From positions 2,108,001 to 2,172,000 of the forward strand of contig NZ_CP028369.1 of NCBI RefSeq assembly GCF_003032475.1: a stretch of 64,000 bases of DNA, written 5' to 3'. The notes under the pieces were generated by a model that was not told the DNA's origin, ran no database searches, and was given only the letters and a program-made list of their open reading frames with translations. Positions 9,203 to 18,170 of this stretch are shown in pieces (positions within the stretch are counted from its first letter, which is position 1; each line of letters starts with the position of its first letter). This DNA comes from Streptomyces sp. P3 (GTDB lineage Bacteria > Actinomycetota > Actinomycetes > Streptomycetales > Streptomycetaceae). Made by a program: the position numbers and the translations under genes.

Positions 9203-9661
9203 GTGTCGACTCCGCCGCCCCAGGGCCAGAACCCGTTTGCGCAGCAGGGCCAGCAGCCCTACGGCCAGCCCGAGGGCCAGGCGCCCTACCCGCCGCAGGG
9301 CCCCGCACCGCAGGCACCTGTCCCGCCGGCGGCCCCGGGCAGGCGCGTCAGCAAGAAGGTGCTGCGCATCGTCGGCTTCATAGTCATCGCGATAATCATC
9401 GCCGTGGTCAAGTGGCAGATGGGTAAGACCGACGCCGAGACCACGTCTGTCGGCAGCTGCATGCACAACAAGGGCAGCCAGTCGAGCCCCGACCTGAAGA
9501 CGGTCGACTGTTCCTCCGGCGACGCCCAGTACAAGGTCGTCGGCAAGTTCGACGACACGAGCGACGAGAAGAAGTGTGCCACCGCCAAGGAAGCCGAGAT
9601 CGCGTACACCCAGTCGGGCGACAACCACGACGTCGTCCTCTGCCTGAAGACGATCAAGTAG
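9203..9661 (+). CDS. Single-pass membrane protein with Pro/Gln-rich N-terminus (LppU-like)
   Basis: This 152-residue protein has a cytoplasmic Pro/Gln/Gly-rich tail (residues 1-45), a basic stop-transfer region, a membrane helix (VLRIVGFIVIAIIIAVV) and an extracellular domain of about 85 residues. The outer domain has four cysteines (GSCMHN, TVDCSS, KKCATA, VVLCLK), probably forming two disulfides. This layout matches the Streptomyces LppU/SCO3897-type family, whose function is not established. The GTG start follows GGGGGA with suitable spacing. Two parS sites and two very large hairpins lie just downstream. Confidence 0.75.
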   Translation: MSTPPPQGQNPFAQQGQQPYGQPEGQAPYPPQGPAPQAPVPPAAPGRRVSKKVLRIVGFIVIAIIIAVVKWQMGKTDAETTSVGSCMHNKGSQSSPDLKTVDCSSGDAQYKVVGKFDDTSDEKKCATAKEAEIAYTQSGDNHDVVLCLKTIK

Positions 9662-9676
9662 GCAATGGCAAGCGAT

Positions 9677-9690
9677 GTTTCACGTGAAAC
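9677..9690. promoter_or_regulatory. parS site
   Basis: Exact GTTTCACGTGAAAC 15 bp after the stop codon of the preceding gene. Confidence 0.95.
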
Positions 9691-9696
9691 GTCGCT

Positions 9697-9754
9697 CTGA
9701 ACATGCGAGTGCGCCGCGCCGGCCATGCCCGGTGCGGCGCACTCGCATGTTCAG
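9697..9754. terminator. Very strong hairpin, 21-bp perfect arms
   Basis: The arms 9697-9717 and 9734-9754 are perfectly complementary with a 16-nt loop. The hairpin lies between two convergent genes and is probably a bidirectional terminator. Confidence 0.85.
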
Positions 9755-9766
9755 CAGTCGCGGCGG

Positions 9767-9812
9767 CTGGGATGGCGGGCATGTTTCACGTGAAACATGC
9801 CCGCCATCCCAG
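9767..9812. promoter_or_regulatory. parS at the centre of a 46-bp perfect palindrome
   Basis: The exact parS GTTTCACGTGAAAC at 9783-9796 is centred in a perfect palindrome running 9767-9812 (outer arm CTGGGATGGCGGGC). The palindrome ends 3 bp before the cca stop codon, so it may serve as both ParB site and terminator. Confidence 0.92.
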
Positions 9813-9814
9813 TC

Positions 9815-11281
9815 TCAGCCCTGCTCGGCCCACCACTGCTTGAGGGCGGTCACCGCGGCGTCGTGCTCCATCGGCCCGTGTTCCAGGCGCAGTTCCAGCA
9901 GATGCTTGTACGCGTTACCGATGGCGGGGCCCGGACCGATGCCCAGGATCTCCATGATCTGGTTGCCGTCGAGGTCGGGACGGATCGCGTCCAGCTGCTC
10001 CTTCTCCTTCAGCTGGGCGATGCGCTCCTCCAGTCCGTCGTACGCCCGCGAGAGCGACGCCGCCTTGCGCTTGTTCCGCGTAGTGCAGTCCGAGCGGGTC
10101 AGCTTGTGGAGGCGCTCCAGAAGCGGTCCGGCGTCCCGGACATAGCGACGCACTGCGGAGTCCGTCCACTCGCCCATGCCGTAACCGTGGAAGCGCAGGT
10201 GGAGCTCGACCAGCCGTGAGACGTCCTTCACCAGCTCGTTGGAGTACTTCAGGGCCGTCATCCGCTTCTTGGTCATCTTCGCTCCGACCACCTCGTGGTG
10301 GTGGAACGAGACGCGGCCGTCCTTCTCGAAGCGCCGGGTGCGCGGCTTGCCGATGTCATGCAGCAGCGCCGCGAGCCGCAGTACGAGGTCGGGGCCCTCC
10401 TCCTCCAGGTCCATCGCCTGCTCGAGGACGATCAACGTGTGCTCGTAGACGTCCTTGTGCCGGTGGTGCTCGTCGCTCTCCAGCCGCAGGGCGGGCAGCT
10501 CGGGCAGTACATGGTCGGCGATACCGGTGTCGGCCAGCAGGGCCAGCCCCTTGCGCGGGCGCGTGGAGAGGATCAGCTTGTTCAACTCGTCCCGTACCCG
10601 CTCGGCGGAGACGATCTCGATGCGGCCGGCCATCTCCGTCATCGCCGTGACGACGTCGGGAGCGACCTCGAAATCGAGCTGGGCGGCGAAACGGGCGGCA
10701 CGCATCATGCGCAGCGGGTCGTCCGAGAAGGACTCCTCCGGCGTGCCCGGAGTACGCAGAACCCGCGCCGCGAGGTCGTCGAGACCTCCGTGCGGGTCGA
10801 TGAACACCTTCTCGGGCAGTGCCACGGCCATGGCGTTCACCGTGAAGTCGCGCCGGACGAGGTCCTGTTCGATGGAGTCGCCATAGGACACCTCGGGCTT
10901 GCGCGAGGTGCGGTCGTACGCCTCCGAGCGGTAGGTGGTGACCTCGATCTGGAAGCATCGGTCGACGCCTTCGACGCGGGCCTCCTTCTGGACCCCCACG
11001 GTGCCGAAGGCGATCCCGACCTCCCAAACGGAGTCCGCCCAGGGCCGCACGATCTTCAGGACGTCCTCGGGCCGGGCGTCGGTCGTGAAGTCCAGGTCGT
11101 TGCCGAGCCGGCCGAGCAGAGCGTCCCGGACCGAGCCGCCGACCAGGGCGAGGGAGAACCCGGCCTCCTGGAAACGGCGGGCGAGGTCGTCGGCGACGGG
11201 GGCGACCCGCAGGAGCTCGCTCACGGCGCGGTGCTGCACCTGACTCAGGGCGCTGAGATTGTCTTCGTTGGCGTTCGGCAC
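9815..11281 (-). CDS. cca: CCA tRNA nucleotidyltransferase / poly(A) polymerase family with HD domain
   Basis: A 488-residue class II nucleotidyltransferase that adds or repairs the CCA end of tRNAs. The head domain has GGSVRDALLGRLGNDLDFTTDA, with the GGxVRD loop and the catalytic DxD. RRDFTVNAMAV and the RRxxDFTxN-type motif follow, then DPLRMMRAARFAAQLDF. The C-terminal half contains an HD phosphohydrolase motif, LAALLHDIGKPRT. The GTG at 11281 (MPNANEDNLS) is chosen because sequence upstream reads as non-coding. Some actinobacterial members act mainly as poly(A) polymerase; sequence alone cannot separate the two activities. Confidence 0.9.
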   Translation of the reverse strand: MPNANEDNLSALSQVQHRAVSELLRVAPVADDLARRFQEAGFSLALVGGSVRDALLGRLGNDLDFTTDARPEDVLKIVRPWADSVWEVGIAFGTVGVQKEARVEGVDRCFQIEVTTYRSEAYDRTSRKPEVSYGDSIEQDLVRRDFTVNAMAVALPEKVFIDPHGGLDDLAARVLRTPGTPEESFSDDPLRMMRAARFAAQLDFEVAPDVVTAMTEMAGRIEIVSAERVRDELNKLILSTRPRKGLALLADTGIADHVLPELPALRLESDEHHRHKDVYEHTLIVLEQAMDLEEEGPDLVLRLAALLHDIGKPRTRRFEKDGRVSFHHHEVVGAKMTKKRMTALKYSNELVKDVSRLVELHLRFHGYGMGEWTDSAVRRYVRDAGPLLERLHKLTRSDCTTRNKRKAASLSRAYDGLEERIAQLKEKEQLDAIRPDLDGNQIMEILGIGPGPAIGNAYKHLLELRLEHGPMEHDAAVTALKQWWAEQG

Positions 11282-11548
11282 AACAGAAGAGGGTACGTGG
11301 CCCGGCGAGCCGGGGCCGCCCAGTTTCGGCGCTGCCGGACGTACGCTTGGGTAAGGGTGCAACCCGGTGTTTGCCGCCCATAAAGATCTATAGATACGTC
11401 CGCCTGCATACCGGCACACAGCGGGCGGCCCATGGTTCTTTCGCGATCTTGTGGCGCACTCCACGGCACTTCCCCTCAGCGCGCATCGTTACCATGCGTG
11501 GACGCACATTCCGACGACCACTGACGACGACGAGGGACGGGCGAACGC

Positions 11549-13948
11549 GTGGCCGAGGCGGCAGACTTCCCGGGGATGCATCCCTCACCTGCCCGCCGGT
11601 GGCTGCGGCGCACCGGCGCACTGCTCGCCGGGGCGCCCTTGCTGGCCGGTCTCCTTCAGCTGCCCGCGCAGGCCGCCGGCCAGTCCGGCGTCAAGGACTC
11701 CTCCGACGCGGGAACCGTGGCCGTCGCGGTCGACTCGCTCACCCCCGCCGCTCCCGGCGACGGGGACACCGTGACCGTCTCCGGCACGGTCACCAACAAC
11801 GGCAAGCAGACGGTCACCGACGCCCACGTGGGCCTGAGTGTGGGCTCCCCGCTCACCACCCGCTCGGCGATCGACAGTGCCGCCGACCACACGGACGCTC
11901 TCCCCGCCGACGGCACCGAGGTGGGCGGCAAGTACGTCGCCGAGTTCACCAGGCTCACGCCGGGCGTCGCCGAGCACTTCACCATCGCCGTCCCGGTCGC
12001 CAAGCTCGACCTCGACAAGGACGGCGTCTACCCGCTGAGCGTCACCCTGTCCGGCGAGACGTCGGCCAGGCAGTGGGAACAGGTGCTCGGCGTCCAGCGG
12101 ACCTTCCTGCCGTGGCAGCCCGACACCGCGGACACCCGTACCCGGACGACCGTGCTGTGGCCGCTGACCTCCGGCGTCCACATGACGGCTGAGACCGGCT
12201 CGAACGCCCAGCAGACGCCGGTCTTCCTCAACGACGACCTGGCCCGTGAGATCGCTCCCGGAGGCCGTCTCGACCAGCTCCTGAGCCTCGGCAGGGCACT
12301 CGACGTCACCTGGGTGATCGACCCGGACCTGCTGGCGTCCGTCGACGCCATGACCGGCAGCTACCGGATCCGCGGCGAGGGCGACACCACAACGGCCGGC
12401 ACCCGGCAGGCGGTCGCCAAGCAGTGGCTCGCCGACCTGCAGAGCGCGGTGACCGGCAAGGAAGTCGTGGCGCTGCCTTTCGCCGACCCAGACCTGGCCT
12501 CGCTCGCGCACAACGGCACCGGCGTCACCGGTTCGCTGAACCAGCTGAAGGCGGCCACCGACGTCGCCGCCACCACGGTGGAGACGGTGCTCCACGTGAC
12601 CCCGAGCACCGACTTCGCCTGGCCGGTGGAAGGCGCGGTCGACCCCTCGATCGTGAAGGTGGCCACCTCCGCCGGTGCCGACAAGGTGATCGCACGCAGC
12701 GACAGCCTGACCGAAGGCGACCTCTCGTACACTCCGTCCGCGGCCCGGCCCATCGGCGGCGGGACCACGGCGGTGGTGGCGGACGCGCGGCTGTCGACGG
12801 CGTTCCAGGGCGATCTGACGAGGGCCTCCGCGACCACGCTCGCCGTGCAGGAGTTCCTCGCACAGAGCCTTGAGCTGAACCTGCAGACGGACAAGCAGCG
12901 CAGCATCGTCGTCGCCCCGGAACGCATGCAGACCGCCTCCCAGGCCCGGGCACTGGCGCAAGCCCTCACGACGCTCCAGACCAGCACCTGGTCGCAGTCC
13001 CAGCAGCTCACGGCAGCCGCCAAGGCCAAGCCCGATCCGCGGGCCAGCACCACGGTGCCGTCGAAGAAGGCGTACCCCTCCGCGCTGCGCAAACAGCAAC
13101 TGCCCCGCTCGGCCTTCGAGCAGATGGCCGAGACCCAGGAAGAACTCGACAACTTCAAGGTGATCCTCGCCCGGGAAGCCCGCGTGGTGACACCCTTCGG
13201 GCGGGCCATAAACCGCGAGATGTCCACGTCCTGGCGAGGCCGCAGCACGGCCGCGAGCGCGTTCCGGCAAAGCGTGCGGGCGTACCTCGACACGCTCACC
13301 GGCCAGGTCAAGCTGATCGACAAGTCGGACACGAAGCTCTCCGGGCGCAGCGCCATGATCCCGGTGACCGTGCAGAACAACCTGGTACAAGGCGTCGACC
13401 ACCTGATCCTTCGGCTCACCTCGACCAACCCGACCCGTCTGGAGATCGGCGGCGACGACTACACCGAGCAGCGGGTCACCGTCTCCGGCGGACACACCTC
13501 GACGGTGAAGTTCACCACGTCGGCCAACGTCAACGGCCAGACGCGGGTGATCGCGCAGCTGTACACCGAGGACGGCCGCAAGTACGGCACGGCGGTCGCC
13601 TTCGAGGTGAAGGTGACCGAGATCACGGCCACGGTGATGCTGGTCATCGGCGGAGGCGTCCTGCTGCTCGTGCTGGCGGGCTTCCGCATGTACACCCACC
13701 GCAAGCGCGCCGCGGCCCGGGAGACCGAGGAGCCGGACGAGGCCCGGGAGACCGGGGAGACCGGTTCCGGGCCGGCGGGCGAGCCCCCCGCCGGCCCGGA
13801 GAACCCCGGGGATTCCGTGGAGCATGCCGAGGAGGAGTCCGGCGTCCCGGCCGGGGTGGACGGCGCGCAGCAGCCGAGTGACGGGACACCGGACACCGGA
13901 GCGGAAAGCGCGGAGCCGTCCGGCACGGGTGAGAGAGTGGACCGTTGA
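11549..13948 (+). CDS. Secreted/membrane-anchored DUF6049 protein
   Basis: A 799-residue protein with an N-terminal signal sequence (RRTGALLAGAPLLAGLLQLPAQAAG), a large extracellular region and one C-terminal helix (ITATVMLVIGGGVLLLVLAGF) followed by a basic, then Glu/Pro/Gly-rich cytoplasmic tail. Immunoglobulin-like beta stretches near residues 55-130 and 600-690 resemble cell-surface adhesion modules. In actinobacteria this gene is a standing neighbour of murJ and lies here 44 bp upstream of it in the same direction. That suggests a wall-related function, but the mechanism is unknown. The GTG start lacks a strong ribosome site. Confidence 0.8.
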   Translation: MAEAADFPGMHPSPARRWLRRTGALLAGAPLLAGLLQLPAQAAGQSGVKDSSDAGTVAVAVDSLTPAAPGDGDTVTVSGTVTNNGKQTVTDAHVGLSVGSPLTTRSAIDSAADHTDALPADGTEVGGKYVAEFTRLTPGVAEHFTIAVPVAKLDLDKDGVYPLSVTLSGETSARQWEQVLGVQRTFLPWQPDTADTRTRTTVLWPLTSGVHMTAETGSNAQQTPVFLNDDLAREIAPGGRLDQLLSLGRALDVTWVIDPDLLASVDAMTGSYRIRGEGDTTTAGTRQAVAKQWLADLQSAVTGKEVVALPFADPDLASLAHNGTGVTGSLNQLKAATDVAATTVETVLHVTPSTDFAWPVEGAVDPSIVKVATSAGADKVIARSDSLTEGDLSYTPSAARPIGGGTTAVVADARLSTAFQGDLTRASATTLAVQEFLAQSLELNLQTDKQRSIVVAPERMQTASQARALAQALTTLQTSTWSQSQQLTAAAKAKPDPRASTTVPSKKAYPSALRKQQLPRSAFEQMAETQEELDNFKVILAREARVVTPFGRAINREMSTSWRGRSTAASAFRQSVRAYLDTLTGQVKLIDKSDTKLSGRSAMIPVTVQNNLVQGVDHLILRLTSTNPTRLEIGGDDYTEQRVTVSGGHTSTVKFTTSANVNGQTRVIAQLYTEDGRKYGTAVAFEVKVTEITATVMLVIGGGVLLLVLAGFRMYTHRKRAAARETEEPDEARETGETGSGPAGEPPAGPENPGDSVEHAEEESGVPAGVDGAQQPSDGTPDTGAESAEPSGTGERVDR

Positions 13949-13992
13949 GGATGTCGTGGCCGGTGGGCCCGGGACGATGAGGTGGGGTAACC

Positions 13993-16290
13993 ATGAACGC
14001 GCCGTACGAGGGTGACCGCGGCCAGGCCGCGGGCGGCTCGGGCCCTCCCGAGGGCATGCCGCCCGAGAACGGGCAGGTGCCGCCACAGCACCCCGCGGAC
14101 ATGTACCTCCAGGACGCCTACGACCAGGACCCCTACCGGTCCCAGGACCTCACCGCGCAGGACCCGGTCGCCGAGGCGCTCTACGACCGTGCCGCGCACC
14201 CCCCGCCGTCCCCGGGCGCCCACCAGCCGCCGCAGCCGCCGCAGCCGCTGTACGGCACGCCTGAGCAGTCCCCGTACGCCCCCGACCCGCGCAGGTGGGC
14301 CCAGACCCCGGCGCCCGAACCGGAGGGCCCCACCCAGTACCTGCCCTACGGCGACGACCCGCGCACCACCCAGTTCGTCGGCGTCGACGACCTGGTGACG
14401 CACTCCGGCGAGCAGCAGCACCAGCCCGACGCCTTCGCCCACCTCTTCCGGGACCAGCAGCAGAGCGGTCATCCACAGCAGGCCGGTTCGACGGAGCCCC
14501 CGGCCGTGCCGGGCCCGGCCCAGGCTCCCGGCGGACGGTCGGCGGCTGCCCGCTACCAGGCCCCGGCCGCCCCGTCCCCCGCGGTGGACCAGACGATGAA
14601 CCTCACCGCCACGCCCGACGCGGCGCCCGTGCCCGACGCCGCGGCCGCCCCGAAGAAGGGCGGGCGCGCCGCGGGCCTGCTGAAGTCCAGCGCCGTCATG
14701 GCGGCCGGCACGATGGTCTCCCGCCTCACCGGCTTCGTCCGGTCCGCGCTGATCGCCTCGGCACTGGGCGTCGGTGTCCTCGGTGACACCTTCCAGGTCG
14801 CGTACCAGCTGCCGACGATGATCTACATCCTGACCGTCGGCGGCGGCCTCAACTCCGTCTTCGTGCCGCAGCTCGTGCGTGCCATGAAGGAGGACGAGGA
14901 CGGCGGCGAGGCCTTCGCCAACCGCCTGCTCACCCTGGTCATGGCGGCGCTCGGCGTGCTCACCGTCGCCGCCGTCGCCGCCGCCCCCCTCCTGATCCGA
15001 GCCCTGTCCCCGTCGATCGCCGGCGACCCGGCGTCCAACGAGGTCAGCGTCACATTCGCCCGCTACTTCCTGCCCTCGATCTTCTTCATGGGCGTTCACG
15101 TGGTGATGGGTCAGATCCTCAACGCACGCGGCAAGTTCGGCGCGATGATGTGGACGCCGGTCCTCAACAACATCGTCATCATCGTGGCGCTGGGCATGTT
15201 CATCTATGTCTACGGCACCTCCGCCGACTCGGGCATGAAGGTCACGACCATCCCGCCGGAGGCCGAACGGCTCCTCGGCGTCGGGATCCTGCTCGGCTTG
15301 GTGGTGCAGGCCCTCGCGATGATCCCGTACCTGCGCGAGACCGGGTTCCGGCTGCGGTTGCGTTTCGACTGGAAGGGCCACGGCCTCGGCAAGGCCGCGA
15401 CCCTCGCCAAGTGGACCGTCCTGTTCGTTCTGGCCAATCAGGCCGGCGCGCTCGTGGTCACCCAGTTGTCCACGTCGGCGGGCAAGGCCTCACCGGTCGA
15501 AGGCACCGGCTTCGCGGCCTACGCCAACGCCCAGCTCATCTGGGGCCTGCCGCAGGCCATCATCACCGTCTCCCTGATGGCCGCGCTGCTGCCGCGCATC
15601 TCCCGCTCGGCCGCGGAGGGCGACGGCGGCGCGGTCCGCGACGACATCTCGCAGGGCCTGCGCACCACCGCGGTCGCGATCGTGCCGATCGCCTTCGGCT
15701 TCCTCGCGCTCGGCATCCCGATGTGCACGCTGATCTTCGGCTCCACGGGCACCGGTGAGGCCACCAACATGGGCTTCATGCTGATGGCCTTCGCCCTCGG
15801 CCTGATCCCCTACTCCGTGCAGTACGTCGTCCTGCGCGCCTTCTACGCCTACGAAGACACCCGCACCCCCTTCTACAACACGGTCATCGTGGCCGCGGTC
15901 AACGCGAGCGCCTCGGCGATCTGCTACTTCGTCCTTCCCGCCCGCTGGGCGGTGGTCGGCATGGCGGCCTCCTACGGCCTGGCGTACGCCATCGGCGTCG
16001 GCGTCGCCTGGAACCGGCTGCGCAAGCGGCTGGGCGGCGACCTCGACGGCTCCCATGTCCTGCGCACGTACGCCCGTCTGTGCATCGCGTCCGTGCCGGC
16101 CGCCCTGATCAGCGGCGCGGCCTGCTACGGCATCGGCCACAGCCTCGGCCAGGGCGTCCTGGGCTCGTTCGCCGCGCTACTGGCCGGCGGGGCGCTGCTG
16201 CTCGGTGTCTTCTTCGTCGCCGCCCGCCGCATGCGCATCGAGGAGCTCAACTCGCTCGTGGGTATGGTGCGCGGACGCCTGGGTCGCTGA
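13993..16290 (+). CDS. murJ: Lipid II flippase MurJ (MviN family)
   Basis: A 765-residue protein. About 230 residues of Pro/Gln/Ala-rich cytoplasmic sequence precede a MATE-like core starting SSAVMAAGTMVSRLTGFVR, which is the MurJ hallmark. Roughly 14 membrane helices follow. MurJ flips undecaprenyl-linked lipid II to the outer face for polymerisation by PBPs such as the one at 2867-5548. The extended N-terminus is usual in actinobacteria. The gene is followed by a separate pseudokinase gene. In mycobacteria the equivalent kinase-like and outer domains are fused to MviN and recruit the regulator FhaA, so this operon probably encodes the same complex in two pieces. Confidence 0.95.
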   Translation: MNAPYEGDRGQAAGGSGPPEGMPPENGQVPPQHPADMYLQDAYDQDPYRSQDLTAQDPVAEALYDRAAHPPPSPGAHQPPQPPQPLYGTPEQSPYAPDPRRWAQTPAPEPEGPTQYLPYGDDPRTTQFVGVDDLVTHSGEQQHQPDAFAHLFRDQQQSGHPQQAGSTEPPAVPGPAQAPGGRSAAARYQAPAAPSPAVDQTMNLTATPDAAPVPDAAAAPKKGGRAAGLLKSSAVMAAGTMVSRLTGFVRSALIASALGVGVLGDTFQVAYQLPTMIYILTVGGGLNSVFVPQLVRAMKEDEDGGEAFANRLLTLVMAALGVLTVAAVAAAPLLIRALSPSIAGDPASNEVSVTFARYFLPSIFFMGVHVVMGQILNARGKFGAMMWTPVLNNIVIIVALGMFIYVYGTSADSGMKVTTIPPEAERLLGVGILLGLVVQALAMIPYLRETGFRLRLRFDWKGHGLGKAATLAKWTVLFVLANQAGALVVTQLSTSAGKASPVEGTGFAAYANAQLIWGLPQAIITVSLMAALLPRISRSAAEGDGGAVRDDISQGLRTTAVAIVPIAFGFLALGIPMCTLIFGSTGTGEATNMGFMLMAFALGLIPYSVQYVVLRAFYAYEDTRTPFYNTVIVAAVNASASAICYFVLPARWAVVGMAASYGLAYAIGVGVAWNRLRKRLGGDLDGSHVLRTYARLCIASVPAALISGAACYGIGHSLGQGVLGSFAALLAGGALLLGVFFVAARRMRIEELNSLVGMVRGRLGR

Positions 16291-16428
16291 GACCAGGGGT
16301 AGGCGCACAACCATCGGCCGCCGCCGCGTGTCGTGCATAGCGGCGGACTGTGGGCACAATTGGGTTCGGCGTCGGACGGCGCGCACGGGGTCGGACGGCG
16401 CGCAATGGATGGGGAGGCAGGAACGACG

Positions 16429-18144
16429 GTGGCGGAACGGAGCACAGCTGCCGTCGACGTGGCAGACAACAGCGGTGACGAGCCGCTGACCGCACAAGCG
16501 GACCAGTCCACGGCCGACGGGGTGGTCAAGAACCGGGAGCAGGACACGGACAGCGACGAGGCACAGGGGAGCAGCGGGACGGAACATCCCGGAAAGGCCT
16601 CACCGCCAGAACTGCACAGCGGTCACAAGCTCGCCAGGCGCTACCGCCTCGAAGAGTGCGTCACCCGTCTGGACGGTTTCAGCAGTTGGCGTGCGGTCGA
16701 CGAGAAACTCCGTCGGGCCGTGGGCGTCCACATCCTGCCCGCGGACCACACACGGGCCCGTTCGGTGCTGGCCGCGGCCCGCTCCTCCGCCCTGCTCGGC
16801 GATCCCCGCTTCGTCCAGGTGCTGGACGCCGTCGAGGAGAACGACCTCGTCTACGTCGTCCACGAATGGCTGCCCGACGCCACCGAGCTGACCGCGTTGC
16901 TCGTGGCCGGTCCGTTGGAGCCGCACGACGCCTACCAGATGGTCAGTCAGATCGCCTCCGCGATGGCCGCGGCACACCGCGAAGGCCTGTCGCATCTGCG
17001 GCTGAACCCCAACGCCGTGCTGCGCACCTCCTCGGGGCAGTGGCGCATCCGCGGCCTCGCCGTGAACGCCGCCCTGCGCGGCGTCGCCACCGACACCCCT
17101 CAGCGCACCGACACCGAGGCGGTCGGCGCCCTGCTCTACGCGGCGCTCACGCAGCGCTGGCCCTACGAGAACGACGCCTACGGGCTGTCCGGGCTGCCCA
17201 AGGACGTCGGGCTCATCGCACCGGACCAGGTGCGCGCCGGCGTCCACCGCGGGCTGTCGGAGCTGTCCATGCGCGCGCTCGTCAACGACGGCGCGACCGC
17301 CTCCCGGCACGAGGCCGCCTGCACCACGCCGGAGGAGCTGGTGAAGGCGATCGGCGAGATGCCCCGCATCCGCCCGCCGGAGCCGGCGTTCACCGCACCG
17401 CCGGAATACCAGCGCACGACGTACCAGCAGGGCACCTACGGCCGCCCCGCGCCGCGCCCGGGCGCCACCCAGCCGGTGCCGGTGCCGCCGCCCCCGCTGC
17501 AGAGCCGCACCGGCAAAGCCCTGAAGTGGGCGGTCTCCGCCCTCCTCATCGCCGCGCTCGGACTCGGCAGCTGGCAGCTCGCGGACGTCCTGATGGACCG
17601 GAGCAAGCCCGACGACACCAACCAGACACAGACGACGGACGAGGGCGACAAGAGCAGCACGGCCCCCAAGCCGGTCAGTGTGCTCAAGATCCACGACGCC
17701 GCCGAGTACTACCCGGACGGCACCCCGCAGCACGCCAAAGACGCGAAGCTCACCTACGACGGCGACAGTTCGACGTACTGGCGGTCACGCTCCTTCGACG
17801 CCGGGCCCGTGCTCGCGCCGTACAAGAAGGGGGTGGGCATCGTCTACGACCTGGGCTCGGAGACGGACGTCTCGGCGGTCTCGATAGGGCTTCTCTACGG
17901 CGGCGACTACACGGCCGCCGACCTGTACGCGGCCAATTCGCTCTCGTCGTCGGCTCCTCTGTCGTCCATGAAGAAGATCGCGGAAGCCCGGACGTCCGGT
18001 CGGGAACTCAGGATTTCCGCCAAGACGGCGGTGAAGACGCGGTACGTTCTCGTATGGATCACCGCCGCGCCCAAGAACGCCGGCGACCAGTGGACGGACG
18101 GCGGCTACAAGCAGGCCATCACCGACGTGAAGTTCACGGGCTGA
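16429..18144 (+). CDS. Membrane pseudokinase with extracellular discoidin-like domain
   Basis: A 571-residue protein. After an acidic N-terminus comes a kinase-like domain (residues about 65-330). The HRD catalytic loop is replaced by HLRLNPNAVL and there is no DFG, so phosphotransfer is unlikely. One membrane helix (LKWAVSALLIAALGLGSWQL) leads to a C-terminal F5/8-type beta-sandwich (AAEYYPDGTPQHAKDAKL...TYWRS). This matches the C-terminal half of mycobacterial MviN. The GTG at 16429 is chosen for its GGGGAGG site; an ATG at 16405 is possible. It lies between murJ and sigM and probably regulates MurJ through FHA-domain partners. Confidence 0.85.
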   Translation: MAERSTAAVDVADNSGDEPLTAQADQSTADGVVKNREQDTDSDEAQGSSGTEHPGKASPPELHSGHKLARRYRLEECVTRLDGFSSWRAVDEKLRRAVGVHILPADHTRARSVLAAARSSALLGDPRFVQVLDAVEENDLVYVVHEWLPDATELTALLVAGPLEPHDAYQMVSQIASAMAAAHREGLSHLRLNPNAVLRTSSGQWRIRGLAVNAALRGVATDTPQRTDTEAVGALLYAALTQRWPYENDAYGLSGLPKDVGLIAPDQVRAGVHRGLSELSMRALVNDGATASRHEAACTTPEELVKAIGEMPRIRPPEPAFTAPPEYQRTTYQQGTYGRPAPRPGATQPVPVPPPPLQSRTGKALKWAVSALLIAALGLGSWQLADVLMDRSKPDDTNQTQTTDEGDKSSTAPKPVSVLKIHDAAEYYPDGTPQHAKDAKLTYDGDSSTYWRSRSFDAGPVLAPYKKGVGIVYDLGSETDVSAVSIGLLYGGDYTAADLYAANSLSSSAPLSSMKKIAEARTSGRELRISAKTAVKTRYVLVWITAAPKNAGDQWTDGGYKQAITDVKFTG

Positions 18145-18170
18145 CGTCTCACCGGAGGGGGAGGAGGCCC

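Noticed and set aside
9267..9340. Tandem repeat or collagen-like element in the Pro/Gln-rich N-terminus of the 9203 gene
   Set aside because: Common low-complexity cytoplasmic tail of Streptomyces membrane proteins; no precise DNA repeat unit.
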